DNA from: an uncultured Chitinophaga sp.
Lineage (GTDB): Bacteria > Bacteroidota > Bacteroidia > Chitinophagales > Chitinophagaceae
Length of the DNA stretch: 64,000 nt
Direction: 5' to 3'
Assembly (NCBI RefSeq): GCF_902168175.1
Contig: NZ_CABHOU010000025.1
Location: forward strand, 580,603 to 644,602
In this document: positions 44,045 to 54,095 of the stretch, one piece after another
How positions within the stretch are numbered: position 1 is the first letter of the stretch
Layout of the letters: every line of letters begins with the position of its first letter
The notes under the pieces: model-generated
The model's database searches: none
Told to the model about the DNA's origin: nothing
Seen by the model: only the letters and a program-made list of their open reading frames with translations
Position numbers and translations under genes: made by a program

Positions 44045-45520
44045 ATGAAAAAAATACTCGTAGCCAACAGGGGCGAAATTGCCTTACGTATCATGCGTTC
44101 GGCCAAAGAAATGGGAATAGCCACTGTAGCCGTTTATTCGGAAGCCGATCGCGAAATGCCCTTTGTACAGTATGCCGATGAGGCAGTATGTATTGGTCCC
44201 GCTCCATCTAATCAATCATACTTAGTGGCTGATAAGATTATTGCCGCCGCCAAACAAACTGGTGCTGATGGCATTCACCCCGGTTACGGATTTTTAAGTG
44301 AGAACGCCGCCTTTTCCAAACAGGTGGCCGAGGCTGGCCTTACTTTTATAGGCCCCTCTCCCTCTTCTATCAGTACAATGGGCAGCAAACTGGCTGCTAA
44401 ACAGGCCGCCCAGCAATTCGGCGTGCCCATGGTGCCTGGTACCGAAACGCCTTTGCGTAGTGTAGAAGAAGCAAGAGAAGTAGTAAAACGTACGGGCTTC
44501 CCCATCCTTATTAAAGCCTCTGCCGGAGGCGGCGGTAAAGGTATGAGGGTGGTAAATAAAGAAGAAGAACTGGAAGAACAGATAGGCATGGCCAAAAGTG
44601 AAGCGCTGAATGCTTTTGGCGATGATGCCGTATTTATAGAAAAGTACGTGGCAGCCCCCCGTCACATAGAAATACAGCTGCTGGGCGACAAACACGGCAA
44701 TTATGTGTACCTCTTCGAACGCGAATGCAGCATTCAGCGCCGCCACCAGAAACTGATCGAAGAAGCCCCGTCGAGCTGCCTTACCCCGGCCATTCGCGCT
44801 GCCATGGGTAAATGTGCGGTAGACGTGGCCCGTGCCTGCGACTACTATGGCGCTGGTACCGTCGAATTTTTGGTAGATGATCAACTCAACTTCTACTTCC
44901 TTGAAATGAACACCCGCCTGCAGGTGGAGCATCCGGTTACAGAAATGATTACCGGCCTCGATTTGGTGAAGGAACAAATAAATATTGCCCGGGGCGGGCA
45001 ACTCAGCTTTAAACAGGAAGACCTGACCATCAACGGTCACGCTATAGAATTACGCGTTTGCGCAGAAGATCCCGCCAACAACTTTTTACCCGACACCGGC
45101 AGACTCGAAACGTATATTCGTCCGCAGGGCAACAATGTACGTGTGGATGATGGTTACGAGCAGGGTATGGACATTCCCATTTACTACGATCCCCTGATCG
45201 CCAAACTGATTGCCTGGGGCCAGAACCGTGAGGAAGCCAGGGAAAGGCTGATCCGCGCGATCAATGAATACCGGGTGAAAGGCATTCGTACCACACTCTC
45301 GTTTGGCAAATGGGCGTTGCAGCAACCCGCGTTTATCAACGGGCAGTTTGATACAAACTTTATCGCTACCTATTTTACGCCCGCATCACTGCAGTCGGAA
45401 GACGTTGAAGCGGCACGCGCTGCGGCCATACTGGCAGTACAGTTATGGCAACGCAACAGTGTGGCACAACAGCCTGTACCTCAGCCATCTAACTGGAAGC
45501 TGAGAAAAAATTTACGTTAA
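44045..45520 (+). CDS. accC: Biotin carboxylase subunit of acetyl-CoA carboxylase
   Basis: The 491-aa enzyme carboxylates biotin on the carrier protein with ATP. Landmarks are KKILVANRGEIALRIMRSAKEMGI, ASAGGGGKGMRVV for ATP, the catalytic ERECSIQRRHQKLIEEAPS and EMNTRLQVEHPVTEMITGLDLVKEQI. The C-terminus (about 455-491) is longer than in E. coli and ends LRKNLR, as in other Bacteroidota forms. A -7-like box TATCTTTA (44020-44027) lies 17 bases before the ATG. No biotin carrier gene is next to it; the enzyme could serve a propionyl-CoA carboxylase instead. Confidence 0.93.
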   Translation: MKKILVANRGEIALRIMRSAKEMGIATVAVYSEADREMPFVQYADEAVCIGPAPSNQSYLVADKIIAAAKQTGADGIHPGYGFLSENAAFSKQVAEAGLTFIGPSPSSISTMGSKLAAKQAAQQFGVPMVPGTETPLRSVEEAREVVKRTGFPILIKASAGGGGKGMRVVNKEEELEEQIGMAKSEALNAFGDDAVFIEKYVAAPRHIEIQLLGDKHGNYVYLFERECSIQRRHQKLIEEAPSSCLTPAIRAAMGKCAVDVARACDYYGAGTVEFLVDDQLNFYFLEMNTRLQVEHPVTEMITGLDLVKEQINIARGGQLSFKQEDLTINGHAIELRVCAEDPANNFLPDTGRLETYIRPQGNNVRVDDGYEQGMDIPIYYDPLIAKLIAWGQNREEARERLIRAINEYRVKGIRTTLSFGKWALQQPAFINGQFDTNFIATYFTPASLQSEDVEAARAAAILAVQLWQRNSVAQQPVPQPSNWKLRKNLR

Positions 45521-45571
45521 AAAAGGATTAAAAAGTTTGTTCCGGAAGGGAAAGCGTGCAAAAAACCAGCT

Positions 45572-45579
45572 AAATTTGC
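45572..45579 (+). promoter_or_regulatory. -7 box upstream of gtrA
   Basis: TAAATTTG matches the Bacteroidota -7 consensus, 12 bases before the GtrA ATG. A clear TTG at -33 is missing, so it may be a weak or regulated promoter. Confidence 0.35.
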
Positions 45580-45591
45580 ACCGGACATTTT

Positions 45592-46128
45592 ATGCAACAG
45601 CTGATTTTAAATATCATTCAATTCTTCCATAAGCCATTTGAGAAGATTATCCCTTTACAAACCTTTAAGTACCTGGTTTGCGGAGGAGGTAATACCTTAT
45701 TGGACATAGTGATCTATTTTATCAGCTATAATTTTATTCTGGACAAGCAGAACACCGACCTGGGCTTTATGGTGATATCGCCCTATATTATGGCCTTCAT
45801 CATTTCATTCTGCATCACCTTTCCTTCGGGCTTCCTGTTATCCAAATACATCACCTTTGCAGAATCTAATCTGAGGGGAAGGGTACAATTGTTCCGGTAT
45901 TTCCTGCTGGTGGCATTTTGCATCCTTTTCAACTACGTATTCCTGAAAGTGTTCGTGGAATACTGCCATTTCTACCCCACTATTGCCAAAATACTCACCA
46001 CGATCATTGTTGTATCGTTTAGCTACGTAACACAGAAACGTTTCACCTTCAAAGAACAGCCAGTGCCCGTTAGCGAACCACAGGCACTGGAAGCGATGGC
46101 TGCTGACGATCAGTCGCCTATGTTATAG
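45592..46128 (+). CDS. GtrA family membrane protein
   Basis: The 178-aa protein has four membrane helices and GtrA features: [26 protein letters not shown] at the start and [13 protein letters not shown] near the end. GtrA-like proteins flip or help transfer lipid-linked sugars in envelope polysaccharide synthesis. The gene is convergent with tdk; their ends overlap by 19 bases. A link with the sugar cluster at 48973-54959 is possible but not shown. Confidence 0.85.
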   Translation: MQQLILNIIQFFHKPFEKIIPLQTFKYLVCGGGNTLLDIVIYFISYNFILDKQNTDLGFMVISPYIMAFIISFCITFPSGFLLSKYITFAESNLRGRVQLFRYFLLVAFCILFNYVFLKVFVEYCHFYPTIAKILTTIIVVSFSYVTQKRFTFKEQPVPVSEPQALEAMAADDQSPML

Positions 46129-46679
46129 CAACTGCGGCAACGAGGTTCATATACATCTTTTTCTCCCAACAATACTTTTCCCTTATCGGCCGATTTACGG
46201 TAAGAATAGTTGGCGATATTGCCACACTTCACGCAGATCGCATGCAGTTTGGTGATATAATCCGCTTTAGCCAGTAATTCCGGTATAGGGCCAAAAGGTT
46301 TACACTGGAAGTCCATATCCAGGCCGGCCACGATTACCCGTATACCTTTCAGCGCCAGTTGCTCACACACCTCAGGCAGCCCGGCATCAAAGAACTGCGC
46401 TTCATCTATTCCCACCACATCTACCCCCTGCCCTAACAACAATATTTGCTGGGAGCTGTCTACCGGCGTCGACAGTATTTTATTCGTATCGTGCGACACG
46501 ATATTCATTTCATCATAACGGGTATCCATACCCGGCTTAAATATCTCTACGCCCAGGTTTGCAATGCGTGCGCGCTTCAGCCTGCGGATGAGTTCTTCCG
46601 TTTTACCAGAGAACATGGAACCACAAATCACTTCGATCCATCCGCTTTTACGACCTGCCATCACCGGCTCAATAAACAT
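46110..46679 (-). CDS. tdk: Thymidine kinase
   Basis: The 189-aa enzyme phosphorylates thymidine with ATP. The P-loop is [18 protein letters not shown]. The conserved DEAQFF motif and the zinc-binding cysteine pairs (CVKCG and CRSCY) are present. Its length matches type II thymidine kinases. Confidence 0.95.
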   Translation of the reverse strand: MFIEPVMAGRKSGWIEVICGSMFSGKTEELIRRLKRARIANLGVEIFKPGMDTRYDEMNIVSHDTNKILSTPVDSSQQILLLGQGVDVVGIDEAQFFDAGLPEVCEQLALKGIRVIVAGLDMDFQCKPFGPIPELLAKADYITKLHAICVKCGNIANYSYRKSADKGKVLLGEKDVYEPRCRSCYNIGD

Positions 46680-46770
46680 ATGATACTATTTTGATCATCA
46701 GATAATTATAAAATGTCTAACTTTATGCAAATAAAATAATTTTACCATCAGCACGTTAAACAATTAACGC

Positions 46771-47628
46771 ATGGAAAAAATTAATGCCTTAATTGACAAG
46801 TTACAGGAGTTAAAGAATTCACAAGCAAACCTGCAAACTATATCCTACTATTCGCAGTTACTGCAAGCTGAACTTTTACATCAGCGGAATATTTTGCAAA
46901 GAGAACGTGATTTAAACTCTGGTTCACACGGCCACGTAGCAGTAATATTACCTGCACAGGCTGCTGTGATGCAAACTGTTATAGAAGAAAAACCTGTTCC
47001 CGCACCACCACCTCCGCCGGAACACAAGGAATACCTGCCCCCGGTGCAACCACAACTGATACAGCCTGCTACACCTCCGCCCGTTACTGAGCGAGTGGTA
47101 GAAACACCAGCTGCTGCCTACGGTGAACCGCGCCGGGACAATGGGTATCATCCAGACCGTATTCCTACTAAAGCCAGGCAAAATGAGGAACCGAAGAGGC
47201 CTACCCTTTTCGATGCACCCGAAAAACCGCATCACAACGGCGATCATTCCGAGAATTTACGGAAAGATATCAATGAACTGGTCAATAAAACCAGCAATGC
47301 GAACGGCAACAGCAATGCGAACGGCAGCACTTCCCTTAACGACCAGCTGCGCCAGTCGAACGTAGAAATCGGCCAACGCCTGGGAGAGATGGGTGTACAG
47401 GACCTCAAAAATGCCATTGGCATTAACGACCGGTTCCGGTTTATTGAAGAACTGTTCCGCGGGGAGAAAAACATGTACGAACGCTCTATTAAAACCATCA
47501 ACGAATGCACCTCGCTGACGGACGCCAACAACTGGATCGAGCGCGAGCTTAAGATCAAGGAGGGCTGGCTGGACGATAACCCGCTTGTGCAACACTTCTA
47601 CACGATGGTGAGGAAGCGTTTTTCCTGA
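46771..47628 (+). CDS. Coiled-coil protein with conserved C-terminal helical domain, unknown function
   Basis: The 285-aa protein has an N-terminal helix (about 1-50), a proline-rich disordered part (about 70-120) and a low-complexity Asn/Ala/Gly/Ser linker near 178. The C-terminal ~90 residues are conserved (LKNAIGINDRFRFIEELFRGEKNMYERSIKTINECTSLTDANNWIERELKIKEGW). I recall this tail from uncharacterised Bacteroidota proteins. No motif gives a function. Its 3' end overlaps the convergent kdtA gene by 31 bases. Confidence 0.7.
   Translation: MEKINALIDKLQELKNSQANLQTISYYSQLLQAELLHQRNILQRERDLNSGSHGHVAVILPAQAAVMQTVIEEKPVPAPPPPPEHKEYLPPVQPQLIQPATPPPVTERVVETPAAAYGEPRRDNGYHPDRIPTKARQNEEPKRPTLFDAPEKPHHNGDHSENLRKDINELVNKTSNANGNSNANGSTSLNDQLRQSNVEIGQRLGEMGVQDLKNAIGINDRFRFIEELFRGEKNMYERSIKTINECTSLTDANNWIERELKIKEGWLDDNPLVQHFYTMVRKRFS
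47292..47327 (+). repeat. 18-bp tandem duplication inside the coiled-coil gene
   Basis: Two consecutive 18-bp units (47292-47309 and 47310-47327) differ at one position and encode the repeated SNANGN/SNANGS sequence. It keeps the frame and lies in a flexible linker. Confidence 0.8.
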
Positions 47629-48866
47629 ATGTAATGCATAATCCGTTCCGTAGCGCCCTGGTTATCTTCGATAAACCTACCGGCGATGGAGGCCTTTTGC
47701 CCGTATTTTTCCGCATTTTCTAACATGGCCACCGTCGTTTGCAGGGTTTGCGCATTGGTAATGACCATCGCCCCGCCCAGTTCCACCAGCATAATCGCTT
47801 CGTGAAACTTATGGTATACCGGCCCGATAATCACCGGTTTGCTGTAAGCGGCGGGTTCCAGCAGGTTATGAATACCGTCTTTCCCAAAACCACCGCCCAC
47901 AAATGTGATGTCGGCATAACGGTACAGGGCCGATAGCATACCCACATTATCTATTATTAACACTTTTGCCGCTTGGGCTTCGTTACCGGCAGCGAGGGCA
48001 GAATAGCTAACCGAGCCGGGGAAACGCTCTTTCAGCCTGGCAATATGCGAGTCGGAAATTTCATGAGGAGCTATGATCAGCAGACGATGATGTCCTTCCG
48101 GCACAGCTTGCCACCACTCCTCCAACACCGCCTCGTCATCGTCCCAGGTACTGCCTGCTACCAAAACTCGTTGATCTCTACAGAATTGCGCGATGAGCGG
48201 CAACTCCAATGGATGTTTCTGCAATTCCCATACCCGGTCGAACCGCGTATCGCCGGCAAGGGTAACGTGTTGTACACCAATATTTTGAAGTAAAGCCACT
48301 GAATCGCGGTTCTGAAGAAAGATGTGCTCCATCTGGCGGAGCAGCTTGCGAAACATGCCGCCGTAAGATTTAAAGAATACCTGGCCCGGGCGAAAAATAC
48401 CGGATATGAGCAGCACCGGGGCCTGGTAATGCCGCAGGGCCTCCAGGTAATGATACCAGAACTCATATTTAATAAATATAGAAAGCGCCGGGTTCACCGT
48501 TTTCACGAAACGACGGGCATTTGTGTGGGTATCCAGGGGGAGGTAGCACACGTAGTCTGCTCCTTTATAATCCTTCCGCACCTCATAACCCGAAGGCGAG
48601 AAAAAAGTCAATAACAACTTATAATCAGGATATTGCAAGCGAATAGCCTCCATTACGGGACGGCCCTGTTCAAATTCACCCAGCGAGGCCGCATGTACCC
48701 ATACCACCTTGCCGGCGCCTTCCATAGCACCGCCGAGGCTGGCCCATACGTTACGGCGGCCATCAATCCACTTCTTCGCCTTTTTATTGCCCATCAGGGC
48801 CGCTGCACCAACTCCCAGCCGATACAGCCGTATTCCCGCATTATAGATAATTACCGATAATCCCAC
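47598..48866 (-). CDS. waaA: 3-deoxy-D-manno-octulosonic acid (Kdo) transferase
   Basis: The 422-aa glycosyltransferase attaches Kdo from CMP-Kdo to lipid A precursor. Motifs are KVVWVHAASLGEFEQGRPVMEAI, TFFSPSGYEVRKDY and YCLP-like segments in the N-terminal half. GGFGKDGIHNLLEPAAYSKPVIIGPVYHKFHEA is in the C-terminal half. It starts with GTG at 48866, and TATCTTTG at 48903-48910 on the minus strand could be its -7 box. Confidence 0.92.
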   Translation of the reverse strand: MGLSVIIYNAGIRLYRLGVGAAALMGNKKAKKWIDGRRNVWASLGGAMEGAGKVVWVHAASLGEFEQGRPVMEAIRLQYPDYKLLLTFFSPSGYEVRKDYKGADYVCYLPLDTHTNARRFVKTVNPALSIFIKYEFWYHYLEALRHYQAPVLLISGIFRPGQVFFKSYGGMFRKLLRQMEHIFLQNRDSVALLQNIGVQHVTLAGDTRFDRVWELQKHPLELPLIAQFCRDQRVLVAGSTWDDDEAVLEEWWQAVPEGHHRLLIIAPHEISDSHIARLKERFPGSVSYSALAAGNEAQAAKVLIIDNVGMLSALYRYADITFVGGGFGKDGIHNLLEPAAYSKPVIIGPVYHKFHEAIMLVELGGAMVITNAQTLQTTVAMLENAEKYGQKASIAGRFIEDNQGATERIMHYIQEKRFLTIV

Positions 48867-48902
48867 GAAATTGTCACTTTATAGGATAAATTGAATATCT
48901 CA

Positions 48903-48910
48903 CAAAGATA
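48903..48910 (-). promoter_or_regulatory. -7 box upstream of waaA
   Basis: On the minus strand this is TATCTTTG, a full match to the -7 consensus. The nearest TTG is 15 nt upstream, shorter than usual. The start would be near 48896. Confidence 0.35.
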
Positions 48911-48934
48911 ATCGCCTGCCTATCTCAAAATTTG

Positions 48935-48942
48935 TAAATTTG
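48935..48942 (+). promoter_or_regulatory. -7 box upstream of the nucleotide-sugar cluster
   Basis: TAAATTTG matches the -7 consensus 30 bases before the DegT-family ATG at 48973; a CTG rather than TTG stands 16 nt upstream. It is divergent from the waaA box. Confidence 0.4.
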
Positions 48943-48972
48943 CAAACTTAAAAAATAAAAATATATATCCAG

Positions 48973-50100
48973 ATGGTTCCTATTCAGATGGTAGATCTTA
49001 AACGCCAGTATGCGAAAATCAAGTCAGAGGTAGATGTTGCTATTACAGATGTACTGGAAAGTTCCGCTTTCATCAATGGAGGACCCGTTCAGCAGTTTTC
49101 ATCGGATCTCCAGCATTACCTGGGTTCCAAACATGTAATTCCCTGTGCAAATGGTACCGACGCCCTGCAAATCGCGATGATGGCGTTAGGCTTACAGCCT
49201 GGAGATGAGGTAATTACACCTTCTTTTACTTTTATTGCCACAGCCGAAGTAATTGCGCTGCTGAACCTGAAACCAATTTTCGTAGATGTAGATCCTCAAA
49301 CGTACTGCATAGATGCCGCTAAGATCGAAGCGGCCATCACGCCTAAAACAAAAGCCATTGTTCCTGTACACCTTTACGGCCATGTGGCTGAAATGGAGCA
49401 GATTATGGAAGTGGCCGCCAAACATAACTTATTTGTAATCGAAGATAATGCCCAGGCCATCGGCGCCAATTATACCTTTAAGAATGGCGAAGTAAAAAAA
49501 GCAGGAGCTATTGGCCATATCGGCTGTACTTCCTTCTTCCCTTCCAAAAACCTGGGTTGCTATGGTGATGGTGGCGCCATTTTTACCAATGACGACGCTA
49601 TTGCCGCTCAAATACGCATGGTGGCCAATCATGGTCAGAGTGCACGTTACTACCACGATGTGGTAGGCGTTAACTCCCGCCTCGATACCATCCAGGCGGC
49701 TATTTTGAAAATTAAACTACCGCTGCTGGACGGGTACATTGCCGCCCGCAGAGCTGTAGCCGACGCTTACGATAAAGCCTTTGCCGACATCCCGGAGATC
49801 GTTACTCCTTACCGCGCACCTTACAGCTACCACGTATTTCACCAATACACCCTCCAGCTGCAAGGAGCAGACAGGAACAAACTGCAGGCTCACCTGCAGG
49901 AACGTAACGTACCTGCTATGATCTATTATCCCGTACCTGCGCATCGACAAAAAATGTTCGCTTCTTTTGGAAGCAGTGAGTTTGATTTACCAGTGACCGA
50001 TACGCTAACCGGAAAGGTAATTTCTTTACCTGTTCATACGGAGATGGATGCCGATCAGCTTGAACATATCATCGAATCTGTTAAATCATTCTTAAAATAA
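48973..50100 (+). CDS. DegT/DnrJ/EryC1/StrS family aminotransferase
   Basis: The 375-aa protein is a PLP-dependent sugar aminotransferase that puts an amino group on a nucleotide-linked keto sugar. The PLP lysine K192 lies in TSFFPSKNLGCYGDGGAIF; the start IQMVDLKRQYAKIKSEVD and the segment VPVHLYGHVAEMEQI are typical. The gene leads a cluster of sugar genes (gap 7 bases to UDP-glucose dehydrogenase). The exact keto-sugar is unknown. Amino-sugar for lipopolysaccharide or exopolysaccharide is likely. Confidence 0.92.
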   Translation: MVPIQMVDLKRQYAKIKSEVDVAITDVLESSAFINGGPVQQFSSDLQHYLGSKHVIPCANGTDALQIAMMALGLQPGDEVITPSFTFIATAEVIALLNLKPIFVDVDPQTYCIDAAKIEAAITPKTKAIVPVHLYGHVAEMEQIMEVAAKHNLFVIEDNAQAIGANYTFKNGEVKKAGAIGHIGCTSFFPSKNLGCYGDGGAIFTNDDAIAAQIRMVANHGQSARYYHDVVGVNSRLDTIQAAILKIKLPLLDGYIAARRAVADAYDKAFADIPEIVTPYRAPYSYHVFHQYTLQLQGADRNKLQAHLQERNVPAMIYYPVPAHRQKMFASFGSSEFDLPVTDTLTGKVISLPVHTEMDADQLEHIIESVKSFLK

Positions 50101-50107
50101 GCCCCAC

Positions 50108-51418
50108 ATGAAAATTACCGTAGTAGGCACCGGCTACGTTGGACTAGTATCCGGCACCTGTTTCGCTGAAACAGGCAACAACGTCACTTGTGTAGACATC
50201 GACGTAAAAAAAGTAAACAAACTCTCTAACGGCGAGATTACGATCTATGAACCCGGTTTAGAGAAATTATTTGAGCGTAACCTGAAGGAAGGCCGCCTCC
50301 ACTTCACCAACAACCTGGAAGAAGGTATTGCCGATGCGAAAGTGATTTTCCTCGCACTGCCTACCCCTCCCGGTGAAGACGGATCTGCCGACCTCTCTTA
50401 CATCCTGGGTGTTGCCGAACAGCTTGGCAAAATCATGAAGGATTATAAGGTGATCGTAGACAAGAGTACCGTACCCGTTGGTACTGCCGAAAAAGTAACG
50501 GCAGCTATTGCTAAAAATGCAAAAGTGGAGTTTGATGTAGTATCTAACCCCGAGTTCCTGCGCGAAGGCGTAGCGGTGGAAGACTTCATGAAACCCGACC
50601 GCGTAGTGATCGGTACCTCTTCCGAACGCGCCCGCAAAATCATGGGCGACCTGTACGGACCATACGTACGCCAGGGTAACCCTGTAATTTATATGGACGA
50701 GAAATCGGCCGAACTGACCAAGTACGCTGCTAACTCCTTCCTCGCTACCAAAATCTCTTTCATGAACGAGATCGCGATACTTTGCGAGAAACTGGGTGCT
50801 GATGTAGATATGGTGCGCCGCGGCATTGGCAGCGACGACCGTATTGGCAAACGCTTCCTGTTCCCGGGTATTGGCTACGGCGGCAGCTGTTTCCCTAAAG
50901 ACGTGCAGGCCCTCGTTAAATCTTCTGAAGAAGTAGCTTACGAGTTCCGCATCCTTAACGCCGTAATGGACGTTAACGAGAAACAAAAGCTGTTCCTGAT
51001 GCCCAAGATCTTCAATTACTTTAATAACGATCTGAAAGGTAAACACTTCGCACTGTGGGGCCTGGCATTTAAGCCAAATACCGACGACATTCGTGAAGCA
51101 CCAGCCTTATACCTGATCGAGGAACTGACTAAAGCCGGCGCCACTGTTACCGTATTCGATCCCGAAGCGATGAACAATGTAAAAGGTGTAATTGGTGATA
51201 AGGTGAAATATGCAGACCACCAGTATGAGTGCCTGCAAAATGCAGATGCGCTGATCATCGCTACCGAATGGAGCGTGTTCAGAACGCCTGATTTCGACCA
51301 GATTGCCAGTACACTGAAGAATAAAGTTATCTTCGACGGCCGTAACCTCTTTGAGGTACCACGTATGAAGGAACTGGGTTACTATTACGAAAGCGTTGGC
51401 CGCCTGGCTACCAAATAA
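50108..51418 (+). CDS. ugd: UDP-glucose 6-dehydrogenase
   Basis: The 436-aa enzyme oxidises UDP-glucose to UDP-glucuronate with two NAD+. Features are the Rossmann motif [22 protein letters not shown] and the catalytic C261 in [30 protein letters not shown] is also present. It sits between the DegT gene and the decarboxylase gene that would use UDP-glucuronate; the gap to the latter is 13 bases. Confidence 0.95.
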   Translation: MKITVVGTGYVGLVSGTCFAETGNNVTCVDIDVKKVNKLSNGEITIYEPGLEKLFERNLKEGRLHFTNNLEEGIADAKVIFLALPTPPGEDGSADLSYILGVAEQLGKIMKDYKVIVDKSTVPVGTAEKVTAAIAKNAKVEFDVVSNPEFLREGVAVEDFMKPDRVVIGTSSERARKIMGDLYGPYVRQGNPVIYMDEKSAELTKYAANSFLATKISFMNEIAILCEKLGADVDMVRRGIGSDDRIGKRFLFPGIGYGGSCFPKDVQALVKSSEEVAYEFRILNAVMDVNEKQKLFLMPKIFNYFNNDLKGKHFALWGLAFKPNTDDIREAPALYLIEELTKAGATVTVFDPEAMNNVKGVIGDKVKYADHQYECLQNADALIIATEWSVFRTPDFDQIASTLKNKVIFDGRNLFEVPRMKELGYYYESVGRLATK

Positions 51419-51431
51419 ACTCCTGTTACAC

Positions 51432-52379
51432 ATGAGCGATAAAAAAAGAATATTAATTACCGGCGCTGCCGGTTTCCTCGGCTCGCATCTGTGCGACCGT
51501 TTCATAAAAGAAGGTTACCATGTTATTGGCATGGATAACCTGCTTACCGGTAATATCAAAAACATCGAACACCTTTTTAAATTAAAAGAGTTCGAATATT
51601 ACCACCACGATGTATCCAAGTTCGTACACGTGCCCGGTAAGCTGGATTACATCCTGCATTTCGCCTCTCCCGCCAGCCCTATCGACTACCTGAAAATGCC
51701 TATCCAGACATTGAAAGTAGGTTCACTGGGCACCCACAACCTGCTGGGACTGGCCAAAGAGAAAAAGGCCCGTATGCTCATCGCTTCTACTTCCGAAGTA
51801 TATGGCGATCCCAATGTACACCCGCAGCCGGAAGAATACTGGGGTAACGTAAACCCGGTTGGCCCACGTGGTGTGTACGACGAAGCCAAACGTTTCCAGG
51901 AAGCCATTACGATGGCCTATCATAACTTCCATGGTGTTGAAACGCGCATTATCCGCATTTTCAATACCTATGGTCCACGTATGCGGCTCGATGACGGCCG
52001 TGCGCTGCCGGCTTTCATGAGCCAGGCCCTTACCGGCCAGGACCTCACCGTATTTGGCGACGGTTCGCAAACTCGTTCTTTCTGTTATGTAGACGACCTC
52101 GTAGAAGGCATTTACCGCCTGCTGCTCAGCGACTACCATCTCCCGGTTAACATCGGCAACCCTTCAGAGATCACACTGAAGGAGTTTGCAGAAGAGATCA
52201 TTGCGCTTACCGGTACCAACCAGAAAATCATTTATCAGCCTTTACCTAAAGATGATCCGAAACAACGTAAACCGGACATCACCAAGGCGAAGGACATACT
52301 GGGCTGGGAGCCGAAAGTAGACAGGAAAGAAGGATTAAAGATCACTTACGAGTACTTCAAACAGGCACTCGGCAAATAG
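51432..52379 (+). CDS. UDP-glucuronate decarboxylase (UDP-xylose synthase-like) SDR
   Basis: From ATG 51432 the product is 315 aa, an extended SDR with NAD-binding [14 protein letters not shown] and the Y-x3-K site in [43 protein letters not shown] closely resembles UDP-xylose synthases. It should convert UDP-glucuronate made by the upstream dehydrogenase to UDP-xylose. The frame from 51396 overlaps ugd; ATG 51432 is preferred. A hairpin follows. Confidence 0.9.
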   Translation: MSDKKRILITGAAGFLGSHLCDRFIKEGYHVIGMDNLLTGNIKNIEHLFKLKEFEYYHHDVSKFVHVPGKLDYILHFASPASPIDYLKMPIQTLKVGSLGTHNLLGLAKEKKARMLIASTSEVYGDPNVHPQPEEYWGNVNPVGPRGVYDEAKRFQEAITMAYHNFHGVETRIIRIFNTYGPRMRLDDGRALPAFMSQALTGQDLTVFGDGSQTRSFCYVDDLVEGIYRLLLSDYHLPVNIGNPSEITLKEFAEEIIALTGTNQKIIYQPLPKDDPKQRKPDITKAKDILGWEPKVDRKEGLKITYEYFKQALGK

Positions 52380-52393
52380 ATGAATTATTATAC

Positions 52394-52423
52394 AGAACAG
52401 CGCTTCCACGGAGGTGCTGTTCT
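52394..52423 (+). terminator. Terminator-like hairpin after the decarboxylase gene
   Basis: Arms 52394-52405 and 52412-52423 pair over about 12 positions (AGAACAGC with GCTGTTCT at the base, then G-T-rich). TTCTTGTGTTT follows. It separates the first three sugar genes from rfbB. Confidence 0.6.
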
Positions 52424-52451
52424 TGTGTTTAACACCATATCTGTAACTTTA
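52423..52451 (+). promoter_or_regulatory. Promoter of rfbBCD
   Basis: TTG (52423-52425) and TAACTTTA (52444-52451) are 18 nt apart. The -7 box is one mismatch from consensus and only 5 bases before the ATG at 52456, so the transcript would be nearly leaderless. Confidence 0.35.
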
Positions 52452-52455
52452 TCGC

Positions 52456-53511
52456 ATGAAAAGAAAAATTCTGATAACAGGCGCGGCCGGCTTCATCGGC
52501 TCTCACGTAATCAGGCTGTTTGTAAACAAATACCCGGATTACCAACTCGTTAATCTCGACAAACTGACCTATGCCGGTAACCTTGAAAACCTTACCGACA
52601 TCAAAGACAAACCAAACTACGTTTTTGAAAAAGGCGATATTACAGACGAAACCTTCATCGACGAACTCTTTACCAAATACCAGTTCGACGGCGTTATACA
52701 CCTGGCCGCAGAAAGCCATGTAGACCGCTCCATCCTTGAACCACTGGAATTTATCCGCACTAACGTATTAGGAACTGCGGTGTTGCTTAATACGGCGCGT
52801 AAACATTGGAAAGATAACATGGACGGCAAACTGTTCTACCATGTATCTACCGACGAAGTTTATGGATCTTTAGGAGAAGAAGGTTTATTCACCGAAGAAA
52901 CGGCCTACGATCCCCGTTCTCCTTATTCCGCATCCAAAGCCAGCTCCGACCATTTTGTAAAAGCGTACTACCATACTTACCACCTCCCGGTTGTATTATC
53001 TAATTGCTCTAACAACTATGGCTCCAATCACTTCCCTGAGAAGCTGATACCATTGGCAATCCACAATATCAAAAACAATAAACCGGTACCCGTTTACGGT
53101 AAAGGTGAAAACGTACGCGACTGGCTGTTTGTAGAAGATCATGCCCGCGCTATCGACACCATTTTCCACAATGGCCGTATTGGCGAAACTTATAATATCG
53201 GCGGCTTTAACGAGTGGAAAAACATCGACCTTATTCATTTACTGTGTAAGGTGATGGACAAGAAACTGGGCAGAGAAGAAGGCGCATCGGCGAAGCTGAT
53301 CACCTTTGTGAAAGACCGTGCCGGCCACGATCTGCGTTATGCGATAGACGCCACTAAATTAAATAAAGAGCTGGGCTGGGAACCTTCTTTACAATTCGAA
53401 GAAGGTCTTGAAAAAACGGTAGAATGGTACCTTGCCAACGAAGCATGGCTGGATAATGTGACCAGCGGCGCCTACCAACAATATTACGATACCCAGTACC
53501 AGAAAAGATAA
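52456..53511 (+). CDS. rfbB: dTDP-glucose 4,6-dehydratase
   Basis: The 351-aa SDR has the NAD site ITGAAGFIGSHVIRLF, the catalytic YSASKAS, and HLAAESHVDRSI. It makes dTDP-4-keto-6-deoxyglucose, the second step to dTDP-rhamnose. It heads a tight rfbBCD run (gaps 10 and 13 bases). The first enzyme, rfbA, is not in this window. Confidence 0.95.
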   Translation: MKRKILITGAAGFIGSHVIRLFVNKYPDYQLVNLDKLTYAGNLENLTDIKDKPNYVFEKGDITDETFIDELFTKYQFDGVIHLAAESHVDRSILEPLEFIRTNVLGTAVLLNTARKHWKDNMDGKLFYHVSTDEVYGSLGEEGLFTEETAYDPRSPYSASKASSDHFVKAYYHTYHLPVVLSNCSNNYGSNHFPEKLIPLAIHNIKNNKPVPVYGKGENVRDWLFVEDHARAIDTIFHNGRIGETYNIGGFNEWKNIDLIHLLCKVMDKKLGREEGASAKLITFVKDRAGHDLRYAIDATKLNKELGWEPSLQFEEGLEKTVEWYLANEAWLDNVTSGAYQQYYDTQYQKR

Positions 53512-53521
53512 ACAACGAGAA

Positions 53522-54082
53522 ATGCCATTTACGGAAACAGGACTTCCTGGATTGCTGGTTTTCGAGCCGAAGGTGCACGGAGACAGCAGGGGATATTTTT
53601 TTGAAAGTTATAACGCCAACACTTTTAAAGAGTGTGGTACAGAGTATTTGTTTGTACAGGACAACCAGGCCCGCTCTACTTATGGCGTACTGCGTGGTCT
53701 TCATTACCAGCAGGAGCCGCATGCACAAACAAAGCTTATCAGGGCGCTGGAAGGCAGCATTCTCGATGTAGTGGTTGATATCCGAAAAGGATCGCCTACT
53801 TACGGAAAAGTGTTTACCATCGAACTGACTGCCGAAAACAAAAAGCAGCTATTGGTGCCCAAAGGCTTTGCCCACGGTTACTCTGTGCTGAGTGAAACAG
53901 CGGAAGTGATGTACAAATGCGATGGCTTCTACAATAAAGCAACCGAAGGCGGTATTATTTTTAATGACCCCGCGCTGAATATCGACTGGGGTATAGACCT
54001 TGATAAGGCGCTGGTGTCTGAAAAAGACCTGGTACTGCCTACACTTGAAAACTGCCTTAACAATTTTGTTTACCAGGGTTAA
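53522..54082 (+). CDS. rfbC: dTDP-4-dehydrorhamnose 3,5-epimerase
   Basis: The 186-aa cupin enzyme epimerises the keto-sugar at C3 and C5. Motifs are FEPKVHGDSRGYFFESYN, QDNQARSTYGVLRGLHYQ (with catalytic His), KGFAHGYSVLSE and the DP-AL-IDW segment. It is the second gene of the rfbBCD run. Confidence 0.95.
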   Translation: MPFTETGLPGLLVFEPKVHGDSRGYFFESYNANTFKECGTEYLFVQDNQARSTYGVLRGLHYQQEPHAQTKLIRALEGSILDVVVDIRKGSPTYGKVFTIELTAENKKQLLVPKGFAHGYSVLSETAEVMYKCDGFYNKATEGGIIFNDPALNIDWGIDLDKALVSEKDLVLPTLENCLNNFVYQG

Positions 54083-54095
54083 TCTAGCTGTTATT

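Noticed and set aside
44294..45040. 248-codon minus-strand frame across accC
   Set aside because: Antisense shadow; no recognisable motif.
50267..51046. 259-codon minus-strand frame across UDP-glucose dehydrogenase
   Set aside because: Antisense shadow; the plus-strand enzyme is complete with all motifs.
54000..54095. Upstream extension of rfbD
   Set aside because: It lies inside rfbC and lacks family similarity; the ATG at 54096 gives a normal N-terminus.
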